Assembly (NCBI GenBank): GCA_964564695.1
Contig: CAZMCC010000002.1
Location: forward strand, 1 to 64,000
DNA length: 64,000 nt
Direction: 5' to 3'
From: CAZMCC01 sp964564695
GTDB lineage: Bacteria > Planctomycetota > Phycisphaerae > Phycisphaerales > UBA1924
Part shown: positions 42,101-49,704 of the stretch, in pieces
Layout: the number at the start of each line of letters is the position of its first letter
Position numbering within the stretch: position 1 is the first letter of the stretch
Position numbers and translations under genes: made by a program
Notes under the pieces: generated by a model
Seen by the model: only the letters and a program-made list of their open reading frames with translations
The model's database searches: none
Told to the model about the DNA's origin: nothing

Positions 42101-42148
42101 CAGTTCATCAATTCCTACTTCGAGACGCCGGTGGAGTGCCTGGGATGA
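39134..42148 (+). CDS. secreted PQQ-type sugar dehydrogenase with PKD and dockerin-like repeats
   Basis: About 1004 residues from GTG 39134. A signal peptide (GCFVAGSLVIGSFVAGGAAL) is followed by a six-bladed glucose/sorbosone-dehydrogenase propeller (about 35-560: RPLDAPFEQAVGIRFAPDGR, RVWGLGLRNPFRTTLRPGTG, IGDVGWNAWEELN). Next a PKD domain (RFGPAPLAVTFSSEGSSDPD, WDFGDGTFST), a discoidin-like region, and a second Ig-like domain (TPPTVQITSPVDGARYTLSE). The C-terminus has a calcium-type NGVPDNCD...NGVPDECE pair and two dockerin-like repeats (DWDGNGIVNSTDVGEFINSW and DWDHNGISNSADVGQFINSY). It probably oxidises a sugar at the cell surface. The dockerin-like end suggests docking or processing. 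Confidence 0.9.
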   Translation: MLPKLRSVSGVFAGCFVAGSLVIGSFVAGGAALALPPNFVDRPLDAPFEQAVGIRFAPDGRMFVWEKGGRVWLVENGIKSAQPLIDIHQEVGDWRDHGMLGFTIDPNFYENGYIYLMYVVDYHHARWFGTPNYNPNADEYFRDTIGRVTRYTADAADGFHSVNPASRLVLVGDTLQNGIPVCHQSHSVGTLLFGEDGSLIVSCGDGASYETVDVGGPISGSSNTCLPEGIITPTQDVGAYRSQLVNSLNGKIMRLNPVTGAGLATNPYYDAADPFAPRSRVWGLGLRNPFRTTLRPGTGNPDPALADPGSIYIGDVGWNAWEELNVASGPGFNFGWPAYEGMTAMTDYFNASPFNLDAPNPLAGGACAPFFRFRHLIVQETLNPPTPPSWPNPCNPAVQIPASVPRHMHRRPQIDWAHGGGPSRTSTFNASGIATIANLGAPDSPVPGPQFGGWTSIGGAWTPEPGTATSMWPKEWLGTYYHADFVAGWIRAFNFNELERPTLVRDFTNVAGAVVDMEFDPVSDRLWYVNYDESGQSRVRSIRFTDNIAPIAVASASPRFGPAPLAVTFSSEGSSDPDGGKPPLSYLWDFGDGTFSTLPNPVHIYPQQDITALGTWNNRILTLNPPHPLGGGNWDPEVMRDDDYPPVGNNDSARQFDTYHAGDQGNVDYIGLNFSQRWVFTRIIFQEGIHFGDGGWFETLSVETSDIGGFLPVQNLVVSPVYTGNDGENYNTYEISFTPRAGQRIRLIGNPGGSANFISVGEFRVFARPVVLSTPPTRYDATLTVTDELGGVDTVPVTVWTNNTPPTVQITSPVDGARYTLSEGITIPLTATIGDTEQPGALTCYWQTILHHNDHVHPEPADPTCGATTTVISPHGCDGADYYFEISLTVTDPLGLATTASVSVFAADCNENGVPDNCDIAAGTSEDANKNGVPDECEEPLCEADWDGNGIVNSTDVGEFINSWFLDQVNGTIFTDWDHNGISNSADVGQFINSYFETPVECLG

Positions 42149-42199
42149 TCCGCACGTGAGCGGCTCGCCCGCCCCCGTCGGACGTCCAACGATCTCCGC

Positions 42200-42949
42200 G
42201 TGAGCGACTCGACCACCCTTTCCAACGTCACACCCCCCGCGTTCTCGCCGGCCATGCGGCTGTATGTGTGGCTCAGCGGGCTGTTTGTCACGTGCCTGCT
42301 GCTGGCGAACATCCTGGGCGTCAAGCTCTTCGTCTACCACCTCCACGTGCTGGGGTGGGACATCAAGGTCGAGCACACCGTCGGGATGCTCACCTTCCCG
42401 ATCACGTTCGTGCTCACCGACCTGCTCAACGAGTACTACGGCAATCGGACCGCACGGCGCACGGCGTATCTGGGTTTCGCGATGGGCATGCTCGCGTTCG
42501 GCCTCATCTGGATCGCCCGGCAGATCCAGATCCGCGAGGGCATCCCGGGGACGGCCACGCTCGAGTCGTTCGAGAACATCTTCGGGTCGGCGTCGCTCAT
42601 GTACCTGGCGTCGATGGCCGCGTTCCTCGTGGGGTCGATCCTCGACATCGCGCTGTTCACGGTCTTCAAGCGCTGGACCGGTGGGAAGATGGTGTGGCTC
42701 CGCGCCACCGGCTCCACCATCATCAGCCAGCTCTTCGACTCGTTCATCGTCACGTTCATGTTCTTCTGGGTGTTCCCCAAGATCCTGGGCACCGAGGCGT
42801 CGCCGCTGGACTTCGTGGCGACAACCGCCATGTGGGGATACCTCCTCAAGTTCGCCTTTGCTGTGCTGCTCACGCCGGTGATCTACGCGGGGCGCTGGTC
42901 GATCCGCGAATGGGTCGGGCTCCAGCCTTTGCCGGCCGACCACAAGTGA
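42200..42949 (+). CDS. VUT/YhhQ-family queuosine precursor transporter
   Basis: A 249-residue membrane protein with six hydrophobic helices. Family marks: TCLLLANILGVKLF, TFPITFVLTDLLNEYYGNRT, and RATGSTIISQLFDSFIVTFM. YhhQ homologs import queuine or preQ precursors used to modify tRNA position 34. The queuosine-like QueD homolog at 48295 is not adjacent, and may not be in that pathway. GTG 42200 gives a normal short N-terminus. Confidence 0.9.
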   Translation: MSDSTTLSNVTPPAFSPAMRLYVWLSGLFVTCLLLANILGVKLFVYHLHVLGWDIKVEHTVGMLTFPITFVLTDLLNEYYGNRTARRTAYLGFAMGMLAFGLIWIARQIQIREGIPGTATLESFENIFGSASLMYLASMAAFLVGSILDIALFTVFKRWTGGKMVWLRATGSTIISQLFDSFIVTFMFFWVFPKILGTEASPLDFVATTAMWGYLLKFAFAVLLTPVIYAGRWSIREWVGLQPLPADHK

Positions 42950-42971
42950 CAAGTGTGGGCCCGGCTGGTGC

Positions 42972-43001
42972 CACGGCTTGGCGGCTCTGAGCCAAGCCGT
43001 G
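42972..43001. repeat. CACGGCTTGG palindrome
   Basis: CACGGCTTGG, loop CGGCTCTGAG, CCAAGCCGTG, preceded by TGGTGC and followed by TGCCCC. Lies 23 bases after the transporter stop and 50 bases before the next start. Could form a strong hairpin at a transcript end; no T-run. Confidence 0.65.
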
Positions 43002-43050
43002 TGCCCCGTTGGCGATTGAACCCCTCGCCGCTTCGGCTGTATTCTGCGGC

Positions 43051-44433
43051 ATGCCCCTCCTCCGCCCCCGCGTGCTGGTCGCCTTCGTCATCGGCGTGGT
43101 CGCCCTGGCGTGCCTCGCCGGCGGCGCCCCGCCCAGGCTCGAATCCGCCGTCCCCGACGAAGCCGACGCCGTCGACGCCGCGGTGTGCAAGGAGATCGTC
43201 CTCACCTTCGACCAACCCATGAGCACCGGCGGCCAGTCGATCTGCGGCGGCGGGCCGACCTTTCCCGTGTTCGACGGCAAGCCCGTGTGGCGCGACGACC
43301 GCACCTTCGTCATCCCCGTCAAGCTCGAGCCCGGCCACGCGTACAACTTCAGCGTGAACTGCCCGTCGGCCCTGAAGTTCCGCTCGGCCGCGGGCCAGCC
43401 CGCCGAGATCCGGCCCATCTCGTTCCGCACGCTTGCCCCCGGCGAGGCGGCGCCCGCGCTCGCGCCGGCCGACGCAAAGAAGGCGGCCCAGGCCCTGCAG
43501 GCTGCGGTGATGACGCGGTACAGCTATCGCGACCGGCTGCGGGTCGACTGGCCGGCCGCGTTCGCGGCGGCCGCACCGAAGCTCGAGAGCGCAACTACGC
43601 CCGCCGCGTTCGCCCGCGCCGCCGCCGAGGTGCTTTCCCGGGCCCAGGACCCGCACGTCCTCGTGCGCGTCGGCCCCGCGACGATCCCCACGCACCGGCG
43701 CAACGTCGCGCTCAACTTCGATCCCCAGCGCCTCGCCACCGCCCTCCCCAACCTCACGCGCCACAACAACACCGTGGCGACCGGCTCCTTCCCCGACGGC
43801 ATCGGTTACATCCTGATCGCGAGTTGGCCCGGCGGCCCCGACGCCGAGGCCGCCCTCGCCCCCGCCCACGAAGCGCTCACAACGTTCGCGAGCGCCCCCG
43901 GCCTCATCATCGACGTCCGCCCCAACGGCGGGGGCGACGAGCTCACCGCCGGACGGATCGCCGCCCGCTTCATCGACAAGCCGCTCGTCTACTCGCGCAA
44001 CGACTACCTCGACGCGAGCGCCCCCGGCGGGTTCTCGCAGAAGATCGACCGCACGATCCAGCCCGCGGCATCCGGCGCCGGCCCAAGCGTCACGGCCCGG
44101 ACCGCCGTCCTCATCGGCCCCGCGTGCCTCAGCTCGAACGAGTCGTTCATCGCCATGATGCAGCCCGAGCTCCCCGGCCCCGGCGTCGATGTCGCCGGCC
44201 TTCCCCACGTGCTCGTCGGAGACACGACCGGCGGGTCGAGCGGCAATCCCAAGCCGCACGACCTGGGCATCGGCGTGACCGTGATCCTCCCGTCGTGGCG
44301 CGACTACCTGGTGAACGGGACCATGCTCGAGGGGCGGGGGATCACGCCGGGCATCGCTGTCAACTGGACGCCGGGACCGGGTGATCCGGTGCTAGAGAGG
44401 GCGGTGGAGTGGTTGCGGTCGCGAGCACGTTAG
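43051..44433 (+). CDS. S41-peptidase-like secreted protein with Ig-like N-domain
   Basis: About 460 residues from ATG 43051. A signal peptide (VLVAFVIGVVALACLAGGAP) leads to an Ig-like domain (IVLTFDQPMSTGGQS, VIPVKLEPGHAYNFSVN), then a tail-specific-protease core with GIGYILIASWPGG, LIIDVRPNGGGDELTAGRIA and CLSSNESFIAMM (the Ser nucleophile region), and GDTTGGSSGNP. The classical PDZ domain is not evident. The catalytic Lys expected four residues after Ser is not obvious, so activity is uncertain. Start chosen for the signal peptide. Confidence 0.8.
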   Translation: MPLLRPRVLVAFVIGVVALACLAGGAPPRLESAVPDEADAVDAAVCKEIVLTFDQPMSTGGQSICGGGPTFPVFDGKPVWRDDRTFVIPVKLEPGHAYNFSVNCPSALKFRSAAGQPAEIRPISFRTLAPGEAAPALAPADAKKAAQALQAAVMTRYSYRDRLRVDWPAAFAAAAPKLESATTPAAFARAAAEVLSRAQDPHVLVRVGPATIPTHRRNVALNFDPQRLATALPNLTRHNNTVATGSFPDGIGYILIASWPGGPDAEAALAPAHEALTTFASAPGLIIDVRPNGGGDELTAGRIAARFIDKPLVYSRNDYLDASAPGGFSQKIDRTIQPAASGAGPSVTARTAVLIGPACLSSNESFIAMMQPELPGPGVDVAGLPHVLVGDTTGGSSGNPKPHDLGIGVTVILPSWRDYLVNGTMLEGRGITPGIAVNWTPGPGDPVLERAVEWLRSRAR

Positions 44434-44477
44434 GTTGGGGAACTGACGCGGCTCTGGGTGAGTGAACCTACGTGCAC

Positions 44478-44506
44478 TTGCAACAAGTTCGGTTGTCAGG
44501 TTATCA
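44478..44506 (+). promoter_or_regulatory. sigma-70-like promoter candidate for the cyclase gene
   Basis: TTGCAA (44478-44483), exactly 17 bases, TTATCA (44501-44506), 26 bases before the ATG at 44533. The match and spacing are the best I saw in the window. Confidence 0.55.
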
Positions 44507-44532
44507 TCCGGCCGCAACGAGAAGGCCTACGG

Positions 44533-45741
44533 ATGACAACCCCAACCGACAACCCCGTCAACTCAGATCCCCACTACAGCGACGGTGTCTTCGTCATGCT
44601 GGATGTCGTCGGCTTTTCGAAGCTGCAGCAGCATCAGCAGGTCTACGTCGTTCGGCGACTCTGGGACTTTCTGGGTGCTCACCCGACCATCACCGGCAAC
44701 CCGCGTGCGCTCGTCAACTGTACCGGAGATGGCATGCTCTTCGCCTGCCCCGCAGACCCGGAGAAGGTGCGCGAGCAGGACATCGTCGAGCTCGTGAGGG
44801 GGTGCATGGATCACATGCGCGGCGGCGACCCGTCGGCGCATCTGCGCGCGGGTATTCACCGGGGGCCGTACACCGCGCAGAAGCTGCCAGGGCTTGAGCG
44901 CCCGCAGGCGATCGGCTCCGGCCCCAATGAGTGCGCCAGGATCTGCTCGATCGGCGATGCGGGGCACGTGGTTGTTTCCGACTGGTTCTGCACCCGATGG
45001 GCCGTCCCCCAGCCCGGCGCGCTGAACCTCTTCAAGCACAAGGATGGACCCTTTAGCGTGCCGGTCAAGCACGGCGTGCAGCTGAACGTGCGCCTCTACG
45101 TCGGCGGAACCGCCACCGACGGCGACGCGCCACCGCCCGAGCGGATCTCCACTCTCGATCTCGTGGAAAGCCGTCTCTTTGAGCTGCTGGCGGAGCTTGA
45201 GGAGTTCTTCCTCCAGTTCCTCATAGAGCACGGGGGGAAGAAGGCGGGCATCACGTCGAAAGTCCTGCGACCCCGTATCTCAATATTTGGCGTCGACTTG
45301 TCCGGCAAGCCGATGCTTCGCCCGACGACATTTCGGTACTGCCGCCACGACACGAGGAAGGCGACTGGGCGAGGAACGTCATACTCCGCCCATCAGCCGT
45401 GCGAAGGGCCAGTAGGGATGGCGTACATCAGCCGAGGCGTGGTGGCGATCAACGACTTGCCCGATCCCGTGAACGAGTTTCCCAAGTACGCCCGCCGGCT
45501 GGAGAAGAAGTTCAATCTTGAAAAAGACAAGGTGCAGAACTTCGCGGTGATGGCACGGTCGTTCGTTGCCTTTCCATTCGGCCTGTCTGATAACGAAAAA
45601 GCGCCCATCGACGGCGTGGTGTGCGTCGACACCCTGTCGCCGCTTTCGCACATAAGCCACCGAAACCTATGTCAAGTTGGAGAAGATCTTTGGCATATGT
45701 ACAAGCTCGTTCTCGCCGGACTCTACAGGCTTCGCGCATGA
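44533..45741 (+). CDS. class III nucleotide cyclase with GAF-like domain
   Basis: A 402-residue soluble protein. The N-terminal domain (about 15-165) has all class III cyclase hallmarks: first metal Asp24 in VMLDVVGFSK, second metal Asp66 in NCTGDGMLFA, GIHRGPY (107-113) and the transition-state pair Asn132/Arg136 in GSGPNECARI. It would make a cyclic nucleotide. A helical segment (about 205-235, VESRLFELLAELEEFFLQFL) links to a C-terminal GAF-like domain (about 290-385: EGPVGMAYISRGVVAINDLP, ARSFVAFPFGL, IDGVVCVDTLSPL). No membrane helix. Base composition is lower in GC than flanking genes. The ATG is chosen because a promoter-like sequence overlaps the upstream extension. Could be signalling or a Pycsar-like defence cyclase; no known effector is next to it. 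Confidence 0.8.
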   Translation: MTTPTDNPVNSDPHYSDGVFVMLDVVGFSKLQQHQQVYVVRRLWDFLGAHPTITGNPRALVNCTGDGMLFACPADPEKVREQDIVELVRGCMDHMRGGDPSAHLRAGIHRGPYTAQKLPGLERPQAIGSGPNECARICSIGDAGHVVVSDWFCTRWAVPQPGALNLFKHKDGPFSVPVKHGVQLNVRLYVGGTATDGDAPPPERISTLDLVESRLFELLAELEEFFLQFLIEHGGKKAGITSKVLRPRISIFGVDLSGKPMLRPTTFRYCRHDTRKATGRGTSYSAHQPCEGPVGMAYISRGVVAINDLPDPVNEFPKYARRLEKKFNLEKDKVQNFAVMARSFVAFPFGLSDNEKAPIDGVVCVDTLSPLSHISHRNLCQVGEDLWHMYKLVLAGLYRLRA

Positions 45742-45799
45742 AACAGGACGCGCGTCGATCTGACTCCTACAATCGTGCGTACAAGGGGAGGGATCAGCA

Positions 45800-45952
45800 A
45801 TGCCGAAGCTACTAGGCTCGAAGCGATTGTTCAAGACGAAAAAGAGGCGGGCCAAGCTCGGAAAGCTCAAGAAGAGCCGCGTCAAGCCTGCTCGGACTAT
45901 CAATGATTTGAAGTTGTCCGTTGTCTTTGCGGACGTTCACGTCGGCGGTTGA
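45800..45952 (+). CDS. small basic protein, 50 residues, function unknown
   Basis: ATG 45800 to TGA 45950-45952. The ribosome-binding site GGGGAGGGA ends 5 bases before the ATG. The first 30 residues are packed with Lys/Arg (LFKTKKRRAKLGKLKKSRVK), the last 20 are hydrophobic and acidic (LKLSVVFADVHVGG). A TACAAT box at 45768-45773 may be its own -10. It shares the lower-GC composition of the cyclase gene 58 bases upstream. It might bind nucleic acid or be a truncated remnant. No family recognised. Confidence 0.5.
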   Translation: MPKLLGSKRLFKTKKRRAKLGKLKKSRVKPARTINDLKLSVVFADVHVGG

Positions 45953-46004
45953 TTGCCCCGGCCTTGGCGTAGCGAGTTCATGTTTGGGCCGGCGCCAGGT
46001 CGGG

Positions 46005-48275
46005 CTAGTTGCCCGCCCCCGCCATCGCCTCGCGCATGAGCACCTCGAACGTGCCCTCGCGTTCGGGGCCGTCGGCGTGCTCGTCCCCGGGCGGGGGCGT
46101 GCGGAGCGTGTACACGCCGTCGGGCCCGAGCTCCCACGCGCGGCGCTGGTCGCGGAGCATGACGTCGAGCACGCGGCTGAGCACGGCCCGGTTCTCGCGC
46201 GTGCGCACCGGATACGCGCTTTCCACGCGATTGGACAGGTTGCGGTACATCCAGTCCGCGCTCGCGACGTACCAGTCGCCCTCGAGCGGGTCGGCGTGGC
46301 CTGCGCCGAAGTGGAAGATCCGCGAGTGCTCGAGGAACCGCCCCACCACGCTCACGACGCGGATGTTGGTGCTCATCCCCGCCACGCCCGGACGCAGGCA
46401 GCAGAACCCGCGGACCAGGAGAGTCACGTCCACGCCCGCCTCGCTCGCGGCGTACAGCGCCTCCATCACATCCGTGTCGGCGAACGCATTCATCTTGCAG
46501 ATGATCCGCCCGCCCACGGCGCGCTTGCCCTGCGCGTGCTCGAGCGCAAACTGGCGTTCGCGGTCGATGAGCTCGACAAAGCGCCGGCGCATCGTCATCG
46601 GGGCCACCAGCAGCGAGCGGAACTCCTGCTTGCGGCTGCGCCCGGTGAGGAAGTTGAACAGGTCCACCACGTCGTCGGTGAGCGTCGGGTCGGCGGTGAA
46701 GAGGCTGACGTCGGTGTACAGCTGGGCCGTCTTGGGGTGGTAGTTGCCGGTGCCCAGGTGGGCGTAGCTGCGGAGCATCGGGCGCCCCTGCTCGTCGGTC
46801 TCGCGCCGGACCACGAGGGCGGCCTTGCAGTGGGTTTTGAGGCCGACGACGCCGTAGGCCACGTGCACGCCCGCGTTCTCGAGCATCTGGGCGAAGCGCA
46901 CGTTGCTCTGCTCGTCGAAGCGGGCCCGGAGTTCGACGAGGCAGGCGACCTGTTTGCCGCTCTCGGCGGCCCGGATGAGGGCGCCGATGAACGGGGAGTC
47001 GCGGCTCGTGCGGTAGATCGTCTGCTTGATCGCCAGCACGTTGGGGTCGCGGGCCGCCTCGGAGATGAACCGCTGGGCGCTCGCCTCAAAGCTCTCGTAC
47101 GGATGGTGCACCAGCAGGTCGCCCTTGCGGATGACGCTGAAGATGTCCTCGGCCTTGTCCTCGAGCCGGCGCGGCGTGATCGGGCGCCACGGCTTGTTCT
47201 TCAGCTCCGGCCGGTCGAGGTCCACGATCTCGTTGAGGTCCGTGTAGTCGAGCGTGCCGACCCGCTCCTGCACGTCCAGCGGCGTCAGCTCGAGCTCCTC
47301 CATCATCGGCCCGAGCATCCGCCAGCTCATGCCCTTGGTGACTTCGAGGCGCACGGCCTCGGCGAAGCGCCGCTTCTTCAGCTGCGCCTCCACGAGCTCG
47401 AGCAGATTGTCAGTATCGTCGTCGTCCTCGGTCGTCACCTCGGCGTTGCGGTAGACGCGGAAGTACGCCGCCTCCACGATCCGCATCCCCGGGAACAGGT
47501 CGTCGAGGTTGTTGCGGATGACCTCCGAGAGGTGCACGAAGCGCCCGCGCCCGACGTTGCTCCCGCCGCCCGCGGCCCCGCCGCTCATGCCGTCGGTACC
47601 TTCGGGGATTCGGGCCCACTGACGCGCCATTCCCGGCACCTTCACGCGCGCGAACATCGGCTCGGCGTGGTCGCTGTCGGTCACGAGCACGCCCACGTTC
47701 TCCGACAGGTTCGAGATGAACGGGAAGCGGTGCCCGGGGTCGACGGCCAGGGGCGTCAGCACCGGGAAGACCTCGCGGGCGAACCACGTGTCCACGTTCC
47801 GCCGGTCGTCGGCGCTCAGCTCGGAATATCCCAGCAGCTCGATCCCCTCGCCCGCGAGCGCGGGCCGGATCTGCTCCTCGAAGCAGCGGGTCTGGAGCTC
47901 CTGCAGCTGGCGGATCGACTCGCGCACCGCGTCGAACAGCGACGCCACCGGCCAGGGCTCGAGCTCGGTCGGCCCCTCGCCGCTGCGAAGGCGCTGGCGC
48001 AGCCACCCCACCCGCTTCATCATGAACTCGTCGAGGTTGTTCGAGAAGATCGAGACGAACTTCACCCGCTCGAGCAGCGGCTGCCCCTCGTCCATCGCGA
48101 GTTGCAGCACCCGCCGGTTGAACTCCAGCCACGACAGGTCGCGGCTGAACATCCGGCTGCCGCCGCCAACCCCGGCGACGTCCGGGCGCGGCGGGCTCGA
48201 CTCCCACGCTCTGGGCGTACGTGCCCCCGTTCCCGTTCCACTTCTCGCCGGTGTCCCGTTCGACCCCTTCGACAT
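46005..48275 (-). CDS. ppk: polyphosphate kinase 1
   Basis: Makes long polyphosphate chains from ATP. About 756 residues from ATG 48275, which has a strong GAGGGAGAGG site before it; a TTG at 48314 is less likely. Marks: FSRDLSWLEFNRRVLQLAMD at the N-terminal domain, FSNNLDEFMMKRVGWL, and in the catalytic domains LAIKQTIYRTSRDSPFIGAL, GVHVAYGVVGLKTHCKAALV (the phosphorylated His), and ADWMYRNLSNRVESAYPV. It ends in a short Ala/Gly stretch (REAMAGAGN). It follows the QueD-family gene with a 19-base gap. Confidence 0.95.
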   Translation of the reverse strand: MSKGSNGTPARSGTGTGARTPRAWESSPPRPDVAGVGGGSRMFSRDLSWLEFNRRVLQLAMDEGQPLLERVKFVSIFSNNLDEFMMKRVGWLRQRLRSGEGPTELEPWPVASLFDAVRESIRQLQELQTRCFEEQIRPALAGEGIELLGYSELSADDRRNVDTWFAREVFPVLTPLAVDPGHRFPFISNLSENVGVLVTDSDHAEPMFARVKVPGMARQWARIPEGTDGMSGGAAGGGSNVGRGRFVHLSEVIRNNLDDLFPGMRIVEAAYFRVYRNAEVTTEDDDDTDNLLELVEAQLKKRRFAEAVRLEVTKGMSWRMLGPMMEELELTPLDVQERVGTLDYTDLNEIVDLDRPELKNKPWRPITPRRLEDKAEDIFSVIRKGDLLVHHPYESFEASAQRFISEAARDPNVLAIKQTIYRTSRDSPFIGALIRAAESGKQVACLVELRARFDEQSNVRFAQMLENAGVHVAYGVVGLKTHCKAALVVRRETDEQGRPMLRSYAHLGTGNYHPKTAQLYTDVSLFTADPTLTDDVVDLFNFLTGRSRKQEFRSLLVAPMTMRRRFVELIDRERQFALEHAQGKRAVGGRIICKMNAFADTDVMEALYAASEAGVDVTLLVRGFCCLRPGVAGMSTNIRVVSVVGRFLEHSRIFHFGAGHADPLEGDWYVASADWMYRNLSNRVESAYPVRTRENRAVLSRVLDVMLRDQRRAWELGPDGVYTLRTPPPGDEHADGPEREGTFEVLMREAMAGAGN

Positions 48276-48294
48276 TGCGATTGCCTCTCCCTCT

Positions 48295-48696
48295 TTAGCC
48301 GCGGGCTCCGACAAAGTACCGCGCCGTGCACCCGGGGGCCTCGGTCACGCTCACCCAGCCGACGTGTACGCCCCGGGCACGCCCGGCGTTCCCGGTGATC
48401 GCCTGCAACCCCTCCGCCAGCTCCTCGCCGATCCGCTTGGCGACGTTCTCCGCCGAGGGGTTGATTCGGTCGAACGGCACCACCCCGTTCAGGTCCGCGT
48501 TGTCCCAGGGCCGGACAATCTCCCGCAGCCGGTGCTCCACGGCGTGGAAGTCGACCAGCAGCCCGTCGGCGTCGAGCGATTCCCCCGAAATCGCCGCCTC
48601 GACATGCCAGTTGTGCCCGTGCACGGGCTCACGCACCCCGCCGATCTCGAGCGAGTGGGCCGCACAGAACACCGTTTGGACACGGATTTCAAACAC
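48295..48696 (-). CDS. 6-pyruvoyltetrahydropterin synthase/QueD-family protein without the catalytic Cys
   Basis: A 133-residue protein with the zinc ligands His14 (FCAAHSL), His26 and His28 (VHGHNWHVE), plus DFHAVEHRLREIV and the C-terminal SVTEAPG with the pterin-anchoring Glu. In QueD and eukaryotic PTPS the HGH motif is preceded by a catalytic Cys four residues before the first His. Here that place is Arg22, followed by Glu23. Glu in this spot is the feature of the PTPS-III subgroup that feeds folate synthesis in organisms lacking FolB. So the product may belong to folate rather than queuosine synthesis. Confidence 0.85.
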   Translation of the reverse strand: MFEIRVQTVFCAAHSLEIGGVREPVHGHNWHVEAAISGESLDADGLLVDFHAVEHRLREIVRPWDNADLNGVVPFDRINPSAENVAKRIGEELAEGLQAITGNAGRARGVHVGWVSVTEAPGCTARYFVGARG

Positions 48697-48726
48697 GCCG
48701 GATGGTAGGGGTGCCTCACCGGCTGC

Positions 48727-48750
48727 CCCGGCGGAGCCCTGTCCGCCGGG
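48727..48750. repeat. CCCGGCGGA palindrome, copy 2
   Basis: CCCGGCGGA, loop GCCCTG, TCCGCCGGG. Differs from 17419-17442 only in the loop. It sits in the 90-base divergent space between the QueD-family gene and the methyltransferase. Confidence 0.65.
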
Positions 48751-48786
48751 TTGGCTCCGCTCACGTGTGCCGATCTATCCTCGCAA

Positions 48787-49704
48787 ATGCCCCACGATCC
48801 CCGGACCACATCAGGCCTGGCCCCCCTGCCGGGCGTTGACCCGGCCGAGAAGCAGTACATCCTGGGAACGGACCAGGCCGAGCTCGACCGGCTCGGCCTG
48901 CAGCACCGCCTGTGGGCGGACGCGGCCCACAGCCTGTGGCGCCGCGGCGACCTGCAGCCGGGCCGCCGCGTGCTCGACGTCGGCTCGGGACCGGGACACG
49001 GGTCTTTCGACCTCGCCGGGCTGGTGGCAGGCGTCGGTGGGGGGGCCGGCCAGGGGCAGCGCGGGCAGGTGGTGGCGGTCGACCAGTCGGCCGGGTTCAT
49101 CCAGTGGCTCAACGCTCAGGCGGCCGTCCGCGGGTTCGAACACCTCAGAGGCCACGTCGGTGATGTGATGGATCTCAAGGGCGCGCTCGCGCGAGTGCCG
49201 GGGCTGGCGCCGGGGTCGTTCGACGCCGCGTACGCCCGGTGGGTGCTGTGCTTCGTCCCGGATCCCGCGGCGGTGGTCCGCGGGGTCGCGGCCATGCTCC
49301 GGCCCGGCGGCGTGTTCATGGTGCAGGACTACTTCAACTACGAGGCGATGACCACCGCCCCGCGCGGGCACGCGTTCGCGCGGGCCGTGAAGGCCACGGG
49401 CGAGTCGTGGCGTTCCCGCGGCGGCGACCCGGACCTGGTCGCCCGCCTCCCGGCCCTGATGCAGCAGGCGGGTCTGCGCGTGACGCACCTCGACTGTCAC
49501 CAGCGGCTCGCCCGCCCGGGCGACCCGATGTGGCAGTGGCCGACGACCTTCTGGCGCAACTTCGTGCCCCAGCTCATCAAGCTCGGCCTGCTCCCCGAGG
49601 GCTTCATGGCCGAGTGGGACCGCGAGTGGAACGAGCTCGAGCGCACCCCCGGCGCGTTCTGCGTGCTGCCGACCGTCTACGACGTGATCGGCGTCAAGGA
49701 ATAA
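48787..49704 (+). CDS. class I SAM-dependent methyltransferase
   Basis: About 305 residues from ATG 48787. Motif I is RRVLDVGSGPGHGSFDLAGL, motif II around QVVAVDQSAGFIQWLNAQ, the post-binding strand FDAAYARWVLCFVPDPAAVV, and motif III with LRPGGVFMVQDYFNYEAM. The rest (ARPGDPMWQWPTTFWRNFVP) is family-typical but the substrate cannot be named. Its TAA stop is the first part of a large inverted repeat at 49701-49792. Confidence 0.85.
   Translation: MPHDPRTTSGLAPLPGVDPAEKQYILGTDQAELDRLGLQHRLWADAAHSLWRRGDLQPGRRVLDVGSGPGHGSFDLAGLVAGVGGGAGQGQRGQVVAVDQSAGFIQWLNAQAAVRGFEHLRGHVGDVMDLKGALARVPGLAPGSFDAAYARWVLCFVPDPAAVVRGVAAMLRPGGVFMVQDYFNYEAMTTAPRGHAFARAVKATGESWRSRGGDPDLVARLPALMQQAGLRVTHLDCHQRLARPGDPMWQWPTTFWRNFVPQLIKLGLLPEGFMAEWDREWNELERTPGAFCVLPTVYDVIGVKE

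Noticed and set aside
40853..42952. A 699-codon minus-strand frame under the sugar dehydrogenase and transporter.
   Set aside because: No recognisable domain and codon use is that of an antisense frame.
48295..48696. Joining the QueD-family gene and the YhhQ transporter at 42200 into one queuosine locus.
   Set aside because: They are 5 kb apart with unrelated genes between, and the QueD-family protein lacks the catalytic Cys.
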